A stretch of DNA of 5,521 bases from Betaproteobacteria bacterium UBA931 (GCA_002293615.1 DBDN01000087.1:41745-47265), one strand, 5' to 3'; positions 1 through 5,521 are shown, numbered from the stretch's first letter. The notes: generated by a model not told the origin, from the letters alone. Translations and numbers: made by a program.

Positions 1-1032
1 GTGACGTTTACCAGCCTTGAAGACCTGGAAAAACATCTGGCGCAAACATTGGCGCCGCTTTATCTGATCCATGGCGACGAACCGCTGTTCGTTCAGGAGG
101 CAGGCGACGCGATTCGCGCGGCAGCGGTTCGAGCCGGTTGTGCGGAGCGCGAAGTGTTTGTGGTGGAGCAAGGTTTTAAATGGGACAGTTTTCGCGTTGC
201 TGGCGGTAATCTCGGCTTGTTCGGCGATCGGCGCTTGCTGGATGTGCGCATTCCGACCGGAAAGCCCGGCGTGGATGGCGCGAAAGTTCTGGAAAATCAC
301 GCCCAAGCGCTTGATGATCGGCAAGTGACGATGATTACGTTGCCGCGCGCTGACCGTGCGATGCAGGCGACGTCCTGGTTCAAGGCGTTGAGCGCAGCGG
401 CTGTTGTCGTGCCGGTCCAGCCGCTGGCGCGTGAAGCGTTGTCGCGCTGGTTTGAAACACGCCTGAAAAAACGTGGCTTGCGTGCGACGCCCGATGCGCT
501 GGCAATGCTCGCGCTGCATTACGAAAACAATCTGCTCGCGGCACAGCAGGAAATCGAAAAACTGGCGCTTCTGTTTCCCGACGGCGAGCTCGATGCGGCG
601 AAAATCGAATCCGCCATTGCCGATGTGGCGCGTTACGATGTTTACGCGTTATCCGAAGCGTGGCTTGCTGGCGATGCGCCGCGTGTGACGCGCCTGATTT
701 ACTCGTTACAACAAGAGGGTGAAGCGCCGACGCTGTTGGTTTGGCAGTTCGCCGAAGACGTTCATGCATTATGCGCTATTCGTGCCAATGTTTTGCGCGG
801 GACGTCCGTTACTCAGGCTGTGCGCGAAGCGCGGATATGGGGTCGGCGGCAGGCGGCAATGGAAAAGGCTGCGCGACGTATACCCAATGCCGATTTGCCG
901 AAGCTGCTCAACGCGTTGGCGAAACTTGATGCCTCGGCAAAAGGACTGGTTGCCGATAACGCTTATCGGGATATCTGGCAAAGCCTGACTTCATCGGCAT
1001 TGTTGCTGTGCGGCGCTTCCCATGCGCAATGA
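1..1032 (+). CDS. holA: DNA polymerase III subunit delta (HolA)
   Basis: This is the delta subunit of the clamp-loader complex, which opens the beta sliding clamp and loads it on primed DNA in the cytoplasm. The 343-residue product has the same length as E. coli HolA as I recall it. Family landmarks are in order: the N-terminal YLIHGDEPLFVQE segment (residues 21-33, cf. YLLLGNDPLLLQE in E. coli), a WF pair near residue 126, NNLLAAQQEIEKLALL at about 177-192, the EGEAPTLLVWQF segment at 239-250, and the C-terminal YRDIWQSLTSSALLLC (322-337). They span the AAA+-like N-terminal domains and the C-terminal collar domain. The GTG at base 1 fits the family N-terminus, but its ribosome binding site lies outside the window, so the start is not verified. 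In many proteobacteria lptE lies just upstream, which cannot be seen here. The stop is TGA at 1030-1032. No frameshift or missing segment is apparent. Confidence 0.95.
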   Translation: MTFTSLEDLEKHLAQTLAPLYLIHGDEPLFVQEAGDAIRAAAVRAGCAEREVFVVEQGFKWDSFRVAGGNLGLFGDRRLLDVRIPTGKPGVDGAKVLENHAQALDDRQVTMITLPRADRAMQATSWFKALSAAAVVVPVQPLAREALSRWFETRLKKRGLRATPDALAMLALHYENNLLAAQQEIEKLALLFPDGELDAAKIESAIADVARYDVYALSEAWLAGDAPRVTRLIYSLQQEGEAPTLLVWQFAEDVHALCAIRANVLRGTSVTQAVREARIWGRRQAAMEKAARRIPNADLPKLLNALAKLDASAKGLVADNAYRDIWQSLTSSALLLCGASHAQ

Positions 1033-1048
1033 GCGAAACGGCATAGCG

Positions 1049-1054
1049 TATAAT
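1049..1054 (+). promoter_or_regulatory. Possible -10 box upstream of the usp gene
   Basis: A perfect TATAAT lies in the AT-rich gap between holA and the stress protein gene, 49 bases before the chosen ATG. No convincing -35 hexamer is found at 15-19 bases upstream (the 17-base position reads GCAATG), and there is no extended TGn. It may be a weak or activator-dependent promoter, or a chance match in an AT-rich spacer. No terminator is seen after holA, so read-through is also possible. Confidence 0.35.
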
Positions 1055-1091
1055 AATATGTGACGAATAATGTATTTTGGGAAACGGGAAC

Positions 1092-1097
1092 AGGAGG
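1092..1097 (+). promoter_or_regulatory. Ribosome binding site of the usp gene
   Basis: AGGAGG, six bases before the ATG at 1104, is a near-perfect Shine-Dalgarno sequence. It decides the start of the stress protein gene in favour of 1104 over the in-frame TTG at 1077, which would add nine residues absent from the family and place this site inside the coding sequence. Confidence 0.9.
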
Positions 1098-1103
1098 CAA
1101 AAG

Positions 1104-1571
1104 ATGCATAAACGGGTTCTAGTGGCATACGATGGTTCCAGTTCAAGCCGTCAAGCATTGGAAGAGTGCCTGGCGCTTAATCTGCATGAATCAGAAATTC
1201 ATCTCGTGGCGGTGGTGCACGATTTGGCCGTTTATACACTGGCGGGCGAATATGTTCCGGCGCTGGCTTTCGAGCAGGACGCCAAGCTTGCCGAAAAAGA
1301 TTTGGAATCCGCGCAAATGTTTCTCGCGGCACACGGCTTGCCGGCGCGCGCGTACGCAATGACCGGCGAACCGCTGGATGTGATCGCCAAACTTGTCGAC
1401 GAACTGAATATCGATCTTTTGATTCTCGGGCATAAGCGTGAGCAAAACTTTGCCGCCCGCTGGTGGAAAGGCTCGACTGGTGCGAAGCTCATGGATCGTG
1501 TGCATTGCAGCATTTTGATCGCGCAGGGAGAGAAAGCGGCAGACGGCGGCCAAGATTCAGGCAGCTGGTAA
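1104..1571 (+). CDS. Universal stress protein (UspA family)
   Basis: This 155-residue single-domain Usp is a cytoplasmic Rossmann-like protein; such proteins typically dimerise, and many bind ATP. The N-terminal beta strand and loop RVLVAYDGSSSSRQAL (4-19) is the classic Usp opening, with Asp10 at the expected nucleotide-site position. GEPLDVIAKL (88-97) and DLLILGH (104-110) form the later helix and strand, and GS at 123-124 followed by CSILIA (135-140) closes the domain. The usual ATP signature G-x2-G-x9-G-(S/T) is only partly kept: the stretch reads GHKR followed by ten residues before GS, so the second Gly is Arg112. A WWKGS variant of this type is, as far as I recall, common in one proteobacterial Usp subgroup. 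The role is inferred as stress survival; ligand and trigger are unknown. It sits 71 bases after holA and about 340 bases before ppsA, with no obvious functional link to either. Confidence 0.92.
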   Translation: MHKRVLVAYDGSSSSRQALEECLALNLHESEIHLVAVVHDLAVYTLAGEYVPALAFEQDAKLAEKDLESAQMFLAAHGLPARAYAMTGEPLDVIAKLVDELNIDLLILGHKREQNFAARWWKGSTGAKLMDRVHCSILIAQGEKAADGGQDSGSW

Positions 1572-1792
1572 CAGAACACGGTTTCATACTTGCGGCCTGT
1601 ACCGCTATTTTGTATCGATTGTCCGCCTCAGCCAAGTGGATGGTTATGTCGGTTCCGGCTGTGCGTTGCCCGTTTGCCTACGCGGCGCGATTTTTGCCCC
1701 GAAGCGATGCTCAAGATAAAAATGATAAAGCTTGGCTGTTTGTAGGCAACAATAAAAACCCCTCGCTGATGTCATATGCTTGTGCTGTCCTG
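1572..1792. other. Non-coding gap between usp and the ppsA control region
   Basis: I find no supportable gene here. An open frame on the plus strand (1463-1819) runs through it, but that frame starts inside usp, lacks a ribosome binding site and resembles no family I know. A short GCGG/CCGC stem with a 6-base loop followed by TATTTT lies near 1594-1612 and could weakly terminate usp transcription; the stem is only four pairs. No tRNA, repeat array or insertion-sequence end is seen. Confidence 0.5.
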
Positions 1793-1829
1793 CATATCCA
1801 TGACGCAGGCCATATCTGACACAGCAGGC
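1793..1829 (+). repeat. Imperfect tandem direct repeat upstream of ppsA
   Basis: Two abutting copies are seen: CATATCCATGACGCAGGC (1793-1810) and CATATCTGACACAGCAGGC (1811-1829). They share CATATC, TGAC and GCAGGC, with a two-base indel before TGAC and a few extra bases after it. The second copy contains the predicted -35 box of the ppsA promoter. Such an arrangement could be a pair of regulator sites or a chance small duplication; no known binding motif is recognised. Confidence 0.55.
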
Positions 1830-1844
1830 CTAAACGGTTAGAAT
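1816..1844 (+). promoter_or_regulatory. Predicted sigma70-type promoter of ppsA
   Basis: The -35 box is CTGACA (1816-1821) and the -10 box is TAGAAT (1839-1844), with the optimal 17-base spacer; each hexamer matches consensus at five of six positions. Transcription would begin near 1851, giving a leader of about 63 bases before the ATG at 1914. A 10-bp palindrome CAAAGCTTTG (1847-1856) lies over the predicted start. This placement argues against the TTG at 1854 as a translation start. Confidence 0.65.
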
Positions 1845-1855
1845 ACCAAAGCTTT

Positions 1856-1876
1856 GAGGGCGACACTTTCGCCCTC
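1856..1876 (+). promoter_or_regulatory. Perfect stem-loop in the ppsA 5' leader
   Basis: GAGGGCGA (1856-1863) and TCGCCCTC (1869-1876) are exact reverse complements around the 5-base loop CACTT, forming a GC-rich 8-bp hairpin. With the promoter predicted at 1816-1844 it would sit about five bases from the 5' end of the mRNA and 37 bases before the ATG. Possible roles are 5' mRNA stabilisation or a regulator site. The following bases (TTCCTCGTTATTT) are pyrimidine-rich but lack a clean U-run, so a terminator or attenuator is less likely. Confidence 0.6.
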
Positions 1877-1896
1877 TTCCTCGTTATTTCAAATTT

Positions 1897-1900
1897 GGAG
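1897..1900 (+). promoter_or_regulatory. Likely ribosome binding site of ppsA
   Basis: GGAG lies 13 bases before the ATG at 1914, a longer spacing than usual, and no better site is nearer. It supports 1914 over 1854 as the start, though the strength of initiation is uncertain. Confidence 0.5.
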
Positions 1901-1913
1901 CCTAAATCGCATC

Positions 1914-4307
1914 ATGAGTTCGAGCACGAAGTCTTCCGCGCGTATCCTTCCTTTTGAAAACCTGCGTATGACCGACGTGGAAATTGTCGGTGGCAAAAAT
2001 GCTTCGCTGGGTGAAATGATCAGCCAGTTGACCCAATCGGGAATTCGTGTTCCCGGCGGGTTTGCGACCACTGCGTATGCATTTCGCGAGTTTTTGGAAA
2101 CCAACGGCTTAACCGACGCCATCAACAAAAAGCTCGAAGGACTGAATATCGACGATGTTGTCGCGTTGGCGAAGGTCGGGCGTGAGGTGCGCGACATGGT
2201 GGCGACGGCGCCGTTTCCGAAAATGCTGGAAGCGGATATTCGCGCCGCTTATGGAAAGCTGACCCGGGATTTGCCCGATGCTTCTTTTGCCGTGCGTTCG
2301 TCGGCAACTGCCGAGGATTTACCCGACGCTTCATTTGCCGGGCAGCAGGAAACATTTTTGAATATCCGCGGTATTGACAGCGTATTGGACGCGATCAGGG
2401 AAGTGTTCGCGTCGCTCTATAATGATCGTGCCATCGCTTATCGCGTTCACCAGGGTTTTGCCCATAGCGAAGTGGCGTTATCGGCCGGCGTACAACGCAT
2501 GGTGCGCAGTGACGTCGGCGCGGCGGGCGTGATGTTTACGATGGATACCGAATCGGGGTTTGATCAGGTGGTATTCATCACTTCGGCGTATGGTTTGGGT
2601 GAAACGGTGGTGCAAGGTACGGTGAACCCCGATGAATTTTATGTGTATAAGCCGAATCTTGAAGCCAATCGCCCGGCAATTTTGCGCAAGATTACCGGCA
2701 GCAAGGCGCTGAAAATGATTTTTGCCGACGATCAGGCGGCGGGACGTTCGACCAAAACCGTGGAGGTGCCGGAAGCGCAACGCTTGGTGTTTTCGATTAC
2801 CGATGCCGAGATTGAGGAGCTGGCGCGCTTTGCGATGAAGATCGAAGCGCACTATCAGCGGCCGATGGATATCGAATGGGGGCGCGACGGTGTTGACGGA
2901 AAACTTTATATCCTGCAAGCACGTCCGGAAACGGTGAAGTCGCGCGAGTCGGCGGATGTGCTGCGTCGTTACCAAGTCGAAGGCAGCAGCAAAGTGCTGA
3001 CGTCCGGTCGCGCTATCGGGCAGAAAGTCGGGCAGGGACGGGTGCGGGTGGTGAAATCCATTACCGAAATGGACCGCGTGCAGAAAGGCGATGTGCTGGT
3101 GGCCGACATGACCGATCCCGATTGGGAGCCGGTGATGAAGCGGGCGGCAGCGATTGTCACGAACCGCGGCGGCCGTACTTGCCACGCGGCAATTATTGCC
3201 CGCGAGCTGGGCATTCCGGCGGTGGTCGGTTGCGGCGATGCCACGAGCGTTTTGGCGGAAAACGCCGAAGTGACGGTGTCTTGCGCGGAAGGCGATACTG
3301 GAAAAGTTTACGAAGGTATGCTGGATGTTTCAGTGAAGGAAATCGCATTGAGCAAGATGCCGGAAATTCCGGTGAAGATCATGATCAATGTCGGCAATCC
3401 TGAGCTGGCGTTTGGTTTCTGCCGCCTGCCTAACGAAGGCGTCGGTTTGGCACGGTTGGAATTTATTATTAACCGCAATGTCGGTATTCACCCGCGGGCG
3501 CTGCTTGAATTTGATACGTTGCCCAACGAATTGAAGCGCGAAATTCGCGAGCGCATTATGGGCTACAGCGATCCGGTCGAGTTTTTTGTGGCCAAGATTG
3601 CCGAAGGCGTTGCTACGATTGCCGCGGCGTTTTATCCGAAGAAGGTAATCGTGCGGTTATCCGACTTCAAATCGAACGAGTACTTCAACCTGCTTGGCGG
3701 TGACCATTATGAACCGCATGAAGAAAACCCGATGATTGGCTTCCGCGGCGCATCGCGTTATCTGTCCAAGGAATTTTACAATTGTTTCGCGTTGGAATGC
3801 CGGGCAATGCGTCGCGTGCGTGACGAAATGGGTTTGACCAACGTGGAAATCATGATTCCGTTTGTACGCACGTTGAAAGAGGCGCAAGGCGTGGTCGAAT
3901 TGCTCAAGAAAAACGGTTTGGAACGCGGCAAGAACGGTTTGCGTTTGATCATGATGTGCGAAGTGCCGTCGAACGCGTTGCTGGCGTCGGAATTTCTCGA
4001 ATATTTTGACGGATTCTCAATCGGTTCCAACGATATGACGCAGTTAACGCTTGGTCTCGATCGCGATTCCGGCGGAGCGATTGCCGAAATTTTCGATGAA
4101 CGCGATCCGGCGGTGAAAAAAATGCTGGCGATGGCGATTGCCGCCTGTCGCGGCAAGGATCGTTATATAGGCATTTGTGGGCAAGGGCCGTCGGATCACG
4201 TCGATTTTGCGCAATGGCTGGTCGATCAGGGTATTTCCACCATTTCGCTTAATTCCGATACGGTTGTCGAGACTTGGCTGGCATTGGCCAATGCCAAGCC
4301 GGTTTAA
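1914..4307 (+). CDS. ppsA: Phosphoenolpyruvate synthase (pyruvate, water dikinase)
   Basis: It converts pyruvate, ATP and water to phosphoenolpyruvate, AMP and phosphate, the entry step of gluconeogenesis from three-carbon compounds in the cytoplasm. The 797-residue protein (E. coli: 792) has three domains: the N-terminal ATP-binding domain with GGKNASLGEM and AVRSSATAEDLPDASFAGQQ (from residue 126), ending at LQARPETV (Arg337); the swivelling phosphohistidine domain with GGRTCHAA, the phosphorylated histidine being His424; and the C-terminal pyruvate/PEP-binding barrel with NEGVGLARLEF, GSNDMTQL and GICGQGPSD, the catalytic cysteine being Cys755. Thr422, two residues before His424, matches the threonine on which the PpsR kinase/phosphorylase acts in E. 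coli. The ATG at 1914 aligns with the E. coli start; an upstream in-frame TTG (1854) would add 20 atypical residues. ppsR, often next to ppsA in betaproteobacteria, is not in this window. The gene appears to have its own promoter and leader hairpin. Confidence 0.98.
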   Translation: MSSSTKSSARILPFENLRMTDVEIVGGKNASLGEMISQLTQSGIRVPGGFATTAYAFREFLETNGLTDAINKKLEGLNIDDVVALAKVGREVRDMVATAPFPKMLEADIRAAYGKLTRDLPDASFAVRSSATAEDLPDASFAGQQETFLNIRGIDSVLDAIREVFASLYNDRAIAYRVHQGFAHSEVALSAGVQRMVRSDVGAAGVMFTMDTESGFDQVVFITSAYGLGETVVQGTVNPDEFYVYKPNLEANRPAILRKITGSKALKMIFADDQAAGRSTKTVEVPEAQRLVFSITDAEIEELARFAMKIEAHYQRPMDIEWGRDGVDGKLYILQARPETVKSRESADVLRRYQVEGSSKVLTSGRAIGQKVGQGRVRVVKSITEMDRVQKGDVLVADMTDPDWEPVMKRAAAIVTNRGGRTCHAAIIARELGIPAVVGCGDATSVLAENAEVTVSCAEGDTGKVYEGMLDVSVKEIALSKMPEIPVKIMINVGNPELAFGFCRLPNEGVGLARLEFIINRNVGIHPRALLEFDTLPNELKREIRERIMGYSDPVEFFVAKIAEGVATIAAAFYPKKVIVRLSDFKSNEYFNLLGGDHYEPHEENPMIGFRGASRYLSKEFYNCFALECRAMRRVRDEMGLTNVEIMIPFVRTLKEAQGVVELLKKNGLERGKNGLRLIMMCEVPSNALLASEFLEYFDGFSIGSNDMTQLTLGLDRDSGGAIAEIFDERDPAVKKMLAMAIAACRGKDRYIGICGQGPSDHVDFAQWLVDQGISTISLNSDTVVETWLALANAKPV
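4279..4296. repeat. 18-bp perfect palindrome within the ppsA 3' end
   Basis: TGGCATTGGCCAATGCCA reads the same on both strands. It encodes part of LALANAK, the last residues of PpsA, so part of the symmetry may follow from the codons. As RNA it could fold into a 7-bp hairpin with a 4-base loop, directly before the terminator-like hairpin. Confidence 0.7.
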
Positions 4308-4319
4308 CCGGCGGCTTTT
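4296..4319 (+). terminator. Probable Rho-independent terminator of ppsA
   Basis: AAGCCGG, loop TTTAA, then CCGGCGGCTTTT. The inner stem GCCGG/CCGGC is perfect. An alternative pairing AAGCC/GGCTT extends the stem if GGC bulges out. A run of four T follows. The ppsA stop codon TAA (4305-4307) lies in the loop. The T-run is short, so termination may be partial and could let transcription continue into the next gene, which starts 21 bases later. Confidence 0.6.
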
Positions 4320-4340
4320 AATCAACCCGTTTCATTGGCG

Positions 4341-4823
4341 ATGAAGCAGACGCCGCGCGTTCATATCATGTTGCGGCGTTCAAAGCGGCTCGGTTTTTTC
4401 ATTCCGGCAGTAGCGGTGTTGACCGCCGCTTTGTTGTGGACGTTGCCTTGCCCGTGGTGGGTTGTTCTGACCGCGAATGTTTTAATTTTGGCGTGGGCAT
4501 ATTGGGTGTGGCAAAAGCTCGTTGCCCGAAAGAGGAGTTACCGGCCACTCGTGGCGTTCGCATTAAGCGCCGACGGTACTTTGCTTCTGGAGAATTTGCA
4601 TGGAGACGAAAGTGGATCGCATGTTATGAAGCGCGCCATGTTGCAAGACGGTTATTATGTCGGCAACCATTTTGTCACACTGGTCTGGCGCGAAGAAGGA
4701 AGTGGCGCAAAGGGTACGGCAATACTTTTACCCGACATGATGGATAACGATGAATGGCGCAAATTACGTGTTTTATTGCGTTATGCTCACGCGGAAAATG
4801 CTGTAGCGCCGGATGTTCTTTAA
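4341..4823 (+). CDS. Small membrane protein of the YgfX (CptA) family
   Basis: This 160-residue inner-membrane protein has a basic N-terminus (RRSKR, 12-16) and two predicted membrane helices (about 17-35 and 39-57) split by a short LPCPWW turn. A basic stretch and a mainly beta soluble domain follow, ending in LLPDMMDNDEWRKLRVLL (129-146). That last segment matches the E. coli YgfX ending as I recall it (LAADSMDEAEWRDLRRILL), and the helical hairpin plus small beta domain is the family layout. E. coli YgfX was reported as toxin CptA acting on the cytoskeletal proteins MreB and FtsZ; it is also linked to SdhE, the flavinylation factor encoded beside it. No sdhE is present here, so a toxin role should not be assumed. 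ATG 4341 is chosen; TTG 4335 and ATG 4368 are alternatives and none has a clear ribosome binding site. It follows ppsA by 33 bases and converges on recJ, overlapping it by four bases. Confidence 0.75.
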   Translation: MKQTPRVHIMLRRSKRLGFFIPAVAVLTAALLWTLPCPWWVVLTANVLILAWAYWVWQKLVARKRSYRPLVAFALSADGTLLLENLHGDESGSHVMKRAMLQDGYYVGNHFVTLVWREEGSGAKGTAILLPDMMDNDEWRKLRVLLRYAHAENAVAPDVL

Positions 4824-5521
4824 GCGTGTATTTCTTCACTCGGCCACCAGTGGACGATGATCAGTTGCAGCGATTGCATGCCTTGGTATTCGCGTACTTC
4901 GATGCGATAAACAGCGAGTATGGCTTCAGGCAACGGCGTCGTATCGCCGAACAGTGCCGCTTCAAAGGTTTTGCCATCCAATACCAGCGATAAACGGGAA
5001 TGCTTTCCCGCCATGGTTTTCTGTCGGGTAACGCGAAAGATATTGTCAAAGAGCGGTAGTGGAAAACATTGCCGCCAGACGTGCTCGTTTAACGCCTGCG
5101 CCAATGCGAATGAAAGCGATTGCCCCGACAGCGCACCGTCGGATTCGATGACGCGGTGCAGTTGTTCCGCGGTCAGCGTTTCGCGGGCAACTTCTTCAAA
5201 AAGCGCGCAGAATTCATCAAAATGCTCCCGGTTCAAGGTTAACCCCGCGGCCATTGCGTGTCCGCCGAATTTGTTCATGATATGCGGCGCCCGCTTGGCG
5301 ACAATGTCCAGCGCGTCGCGCATATGCAACCCCGGGATTGAACGGCCGGAGCCGCGCAACACATCACCGTTTTCTTCGAGATCGGCGCTGCCGAATACGA
5401 TGGTCGGGCGAAAGAAGCGTTCTTTCAATCGCGAAGCGACAATGCCGATCACGCCCGGATGCCACTCCGGCCGCGCCACGCATAATGAAAAACAATGGTT
5501 CATTTTCTGGTCGTCGAATTG
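4820..5521 (-). CDS. recJ: Single-stranded-DNA-specific exonuclease RecJ, C-terminal part
   Basis: RecJ is a 5'-to-3' single-strand DNA exonuclease of the DHH family acting in RecF-pathway recombination, mismatch repair and base excision repair. Only the last 233 residues are visible: the frame stays open to the window edge, so the in-frame Met at 5501-5503 is internal and not the start. The catalytic DHH domain lies outside. Visible are the DHHA1 domain with WHPGVIGIVASR (fragment residues 20-31), SGRSIPGLHMRDAL (58-71) and FGGHAMAAGL (85-94), and then the RecJ OB domain ending in YRIEVREYQGMQSLQLII. In the OB domain the usual GPWGQ-FPEPLF stretch reads HVWRQCFPLPLF (147-158), a notable divergence without a frameshift. 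The stop codon overlaps that of the convergent membrane protein gene. Confidence 0.96.
   Translation of the reverse strand, partial: QFDDQKMNHCFSLCVARPEWHPGVIGIVASRLKERFFRPTIVFGSADLEENGDVLRGSGRSIPGLHMRDALDIVAKRAPHIMNKFGGHAMAAGLTLNREHFDEFCALFEEVARETLTAEQLHRVIESDGALSGQSLSFALAQALNEHVWRQCFPLPLFDNIFRVTRQKTMAGKHSRLSLVLDGKTFEAALFGDTTPLPEAILAVYRIEVREYQGMQSLQLIIVHWWPSEEIHA

Noticed and set aside
380..769. Minus-strand open frame opposite holA
   Set aside because: It is Arg/Ala/His-rich, low-complexity shadow translation with no recognisable domain, fully inside holA.
1059..1063. TGTGA as a CRP/FNR-type half-site before usp
   Set aside because: The matching inverted half-site is missing at the expected distance, so it is not supported as an operator.
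1463..1819. Plus-strand open frame of 118 codons running from inside usp into the gap before ppsA
   Set aside because: It starts in another frame within usp, has no ribosome binding site, resembles no known family, and its end overlaps the predicted ppsA promoter region. It is most simply a chance open frame.
1854..1913. TTG at 1854 as an upstream start for PpsA
   Set aside because: It would add 20 residues absent from the family, has no ribosome binding site, lies three bases from the predicted transcript start and would put the leader hairpin in coding sequence.
2478..3185. Minus-strand open frame of 235 codons opposite ppsA
   Set aside because: It is the longest antisense frame but is rich in His and Arg in the manner of a reverse-complement shadow of a conserved gene. 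It has no family resemblance, and ppsA is certain on the other strand.
4341..4823. The YgfX-like gene as half of a new toxin-antitoxin system
   Set aside because: No second small gene is paired with it in the window, the family's toxin role is disputed, and the neighbours are housekeeping genes. The data do not support a defence or toxin system.
4820..5503. The Met codon at 5501-5503 as the start of a short stand-alone RecJ-like protein
   Set aside because: The frame stays open upstream to the window edge (QFDDQK precedes the Met), and the Met falls where full-length RecJ continues, so this is a cut-off gene.

Overview
The window looks like an ordinary chromosomal segment of a Gram-negative proteobacterium, most likely a betaproteobacterium. 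The reasons are a HolA delta subunit and a PpsA that both follow the Escherichia coli proteins closely from end to end, a YgfX-type membrane protein, and a proteobacterial-type RecJ with its C-terminal OB domain. Base composition is slightly above 50% GC by eye and codon use looks even across the genes. The assignment to Betaproteobacteria is inference from protein flavour only; no rRNA is present.

Layout, left to right. holA (DNA polymerase III delta, 1-1032, +) is complete if the GTG at base 1 is its start. A short AT-rich gap with a TATAAT-like box leads to a universal stress protein gene (1104-1571, +) with a strong AGGAGG ribosome binding site. About 340 non-coding bases follow. Their last ~120 bases carry a compact control region for the next gene: an imperfect 18/19-base tandem repeat, a good sigma70-type promoter (CTGACA, 17 bases, TAGAAT) and a perfect 8-bp hairpin at the predicted 5' end of the mRNA. 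That gene is ppsA (phosphoenolpyruvate synthase, 1914-4307, +), complete with its phosphohistidine, regulatory threonine and catalytic cysteine. It ends in two adjacent inverted repeats, the second resembling a Rho-independent terminator. A small two-helix membrane protein of the YgfX/CptA family follows (4341-4823, +). It meets recJ (4820-5521, -, 5' end cut by the window edge) tail to tail, so that the bases TTAA hold both stop codons.

The genes do not form one pathway. HolA and RecJ serve replication and recombination/repair, PpsA serves gluconeogenesis, Usp is a stress nucleotide-binding protein, and YgfX is a membrane protein of debated role. I found no mobile element, CRISPR array, tRNA, rRNA or phage gene, and no convincing undescribed system. 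The points most worth a second look are the ppsA leader, the twin hairpins at the ppsA end, the ygfX gene without an adjacent sdhE, and a changed motif in the RecJ C-terminal domain.
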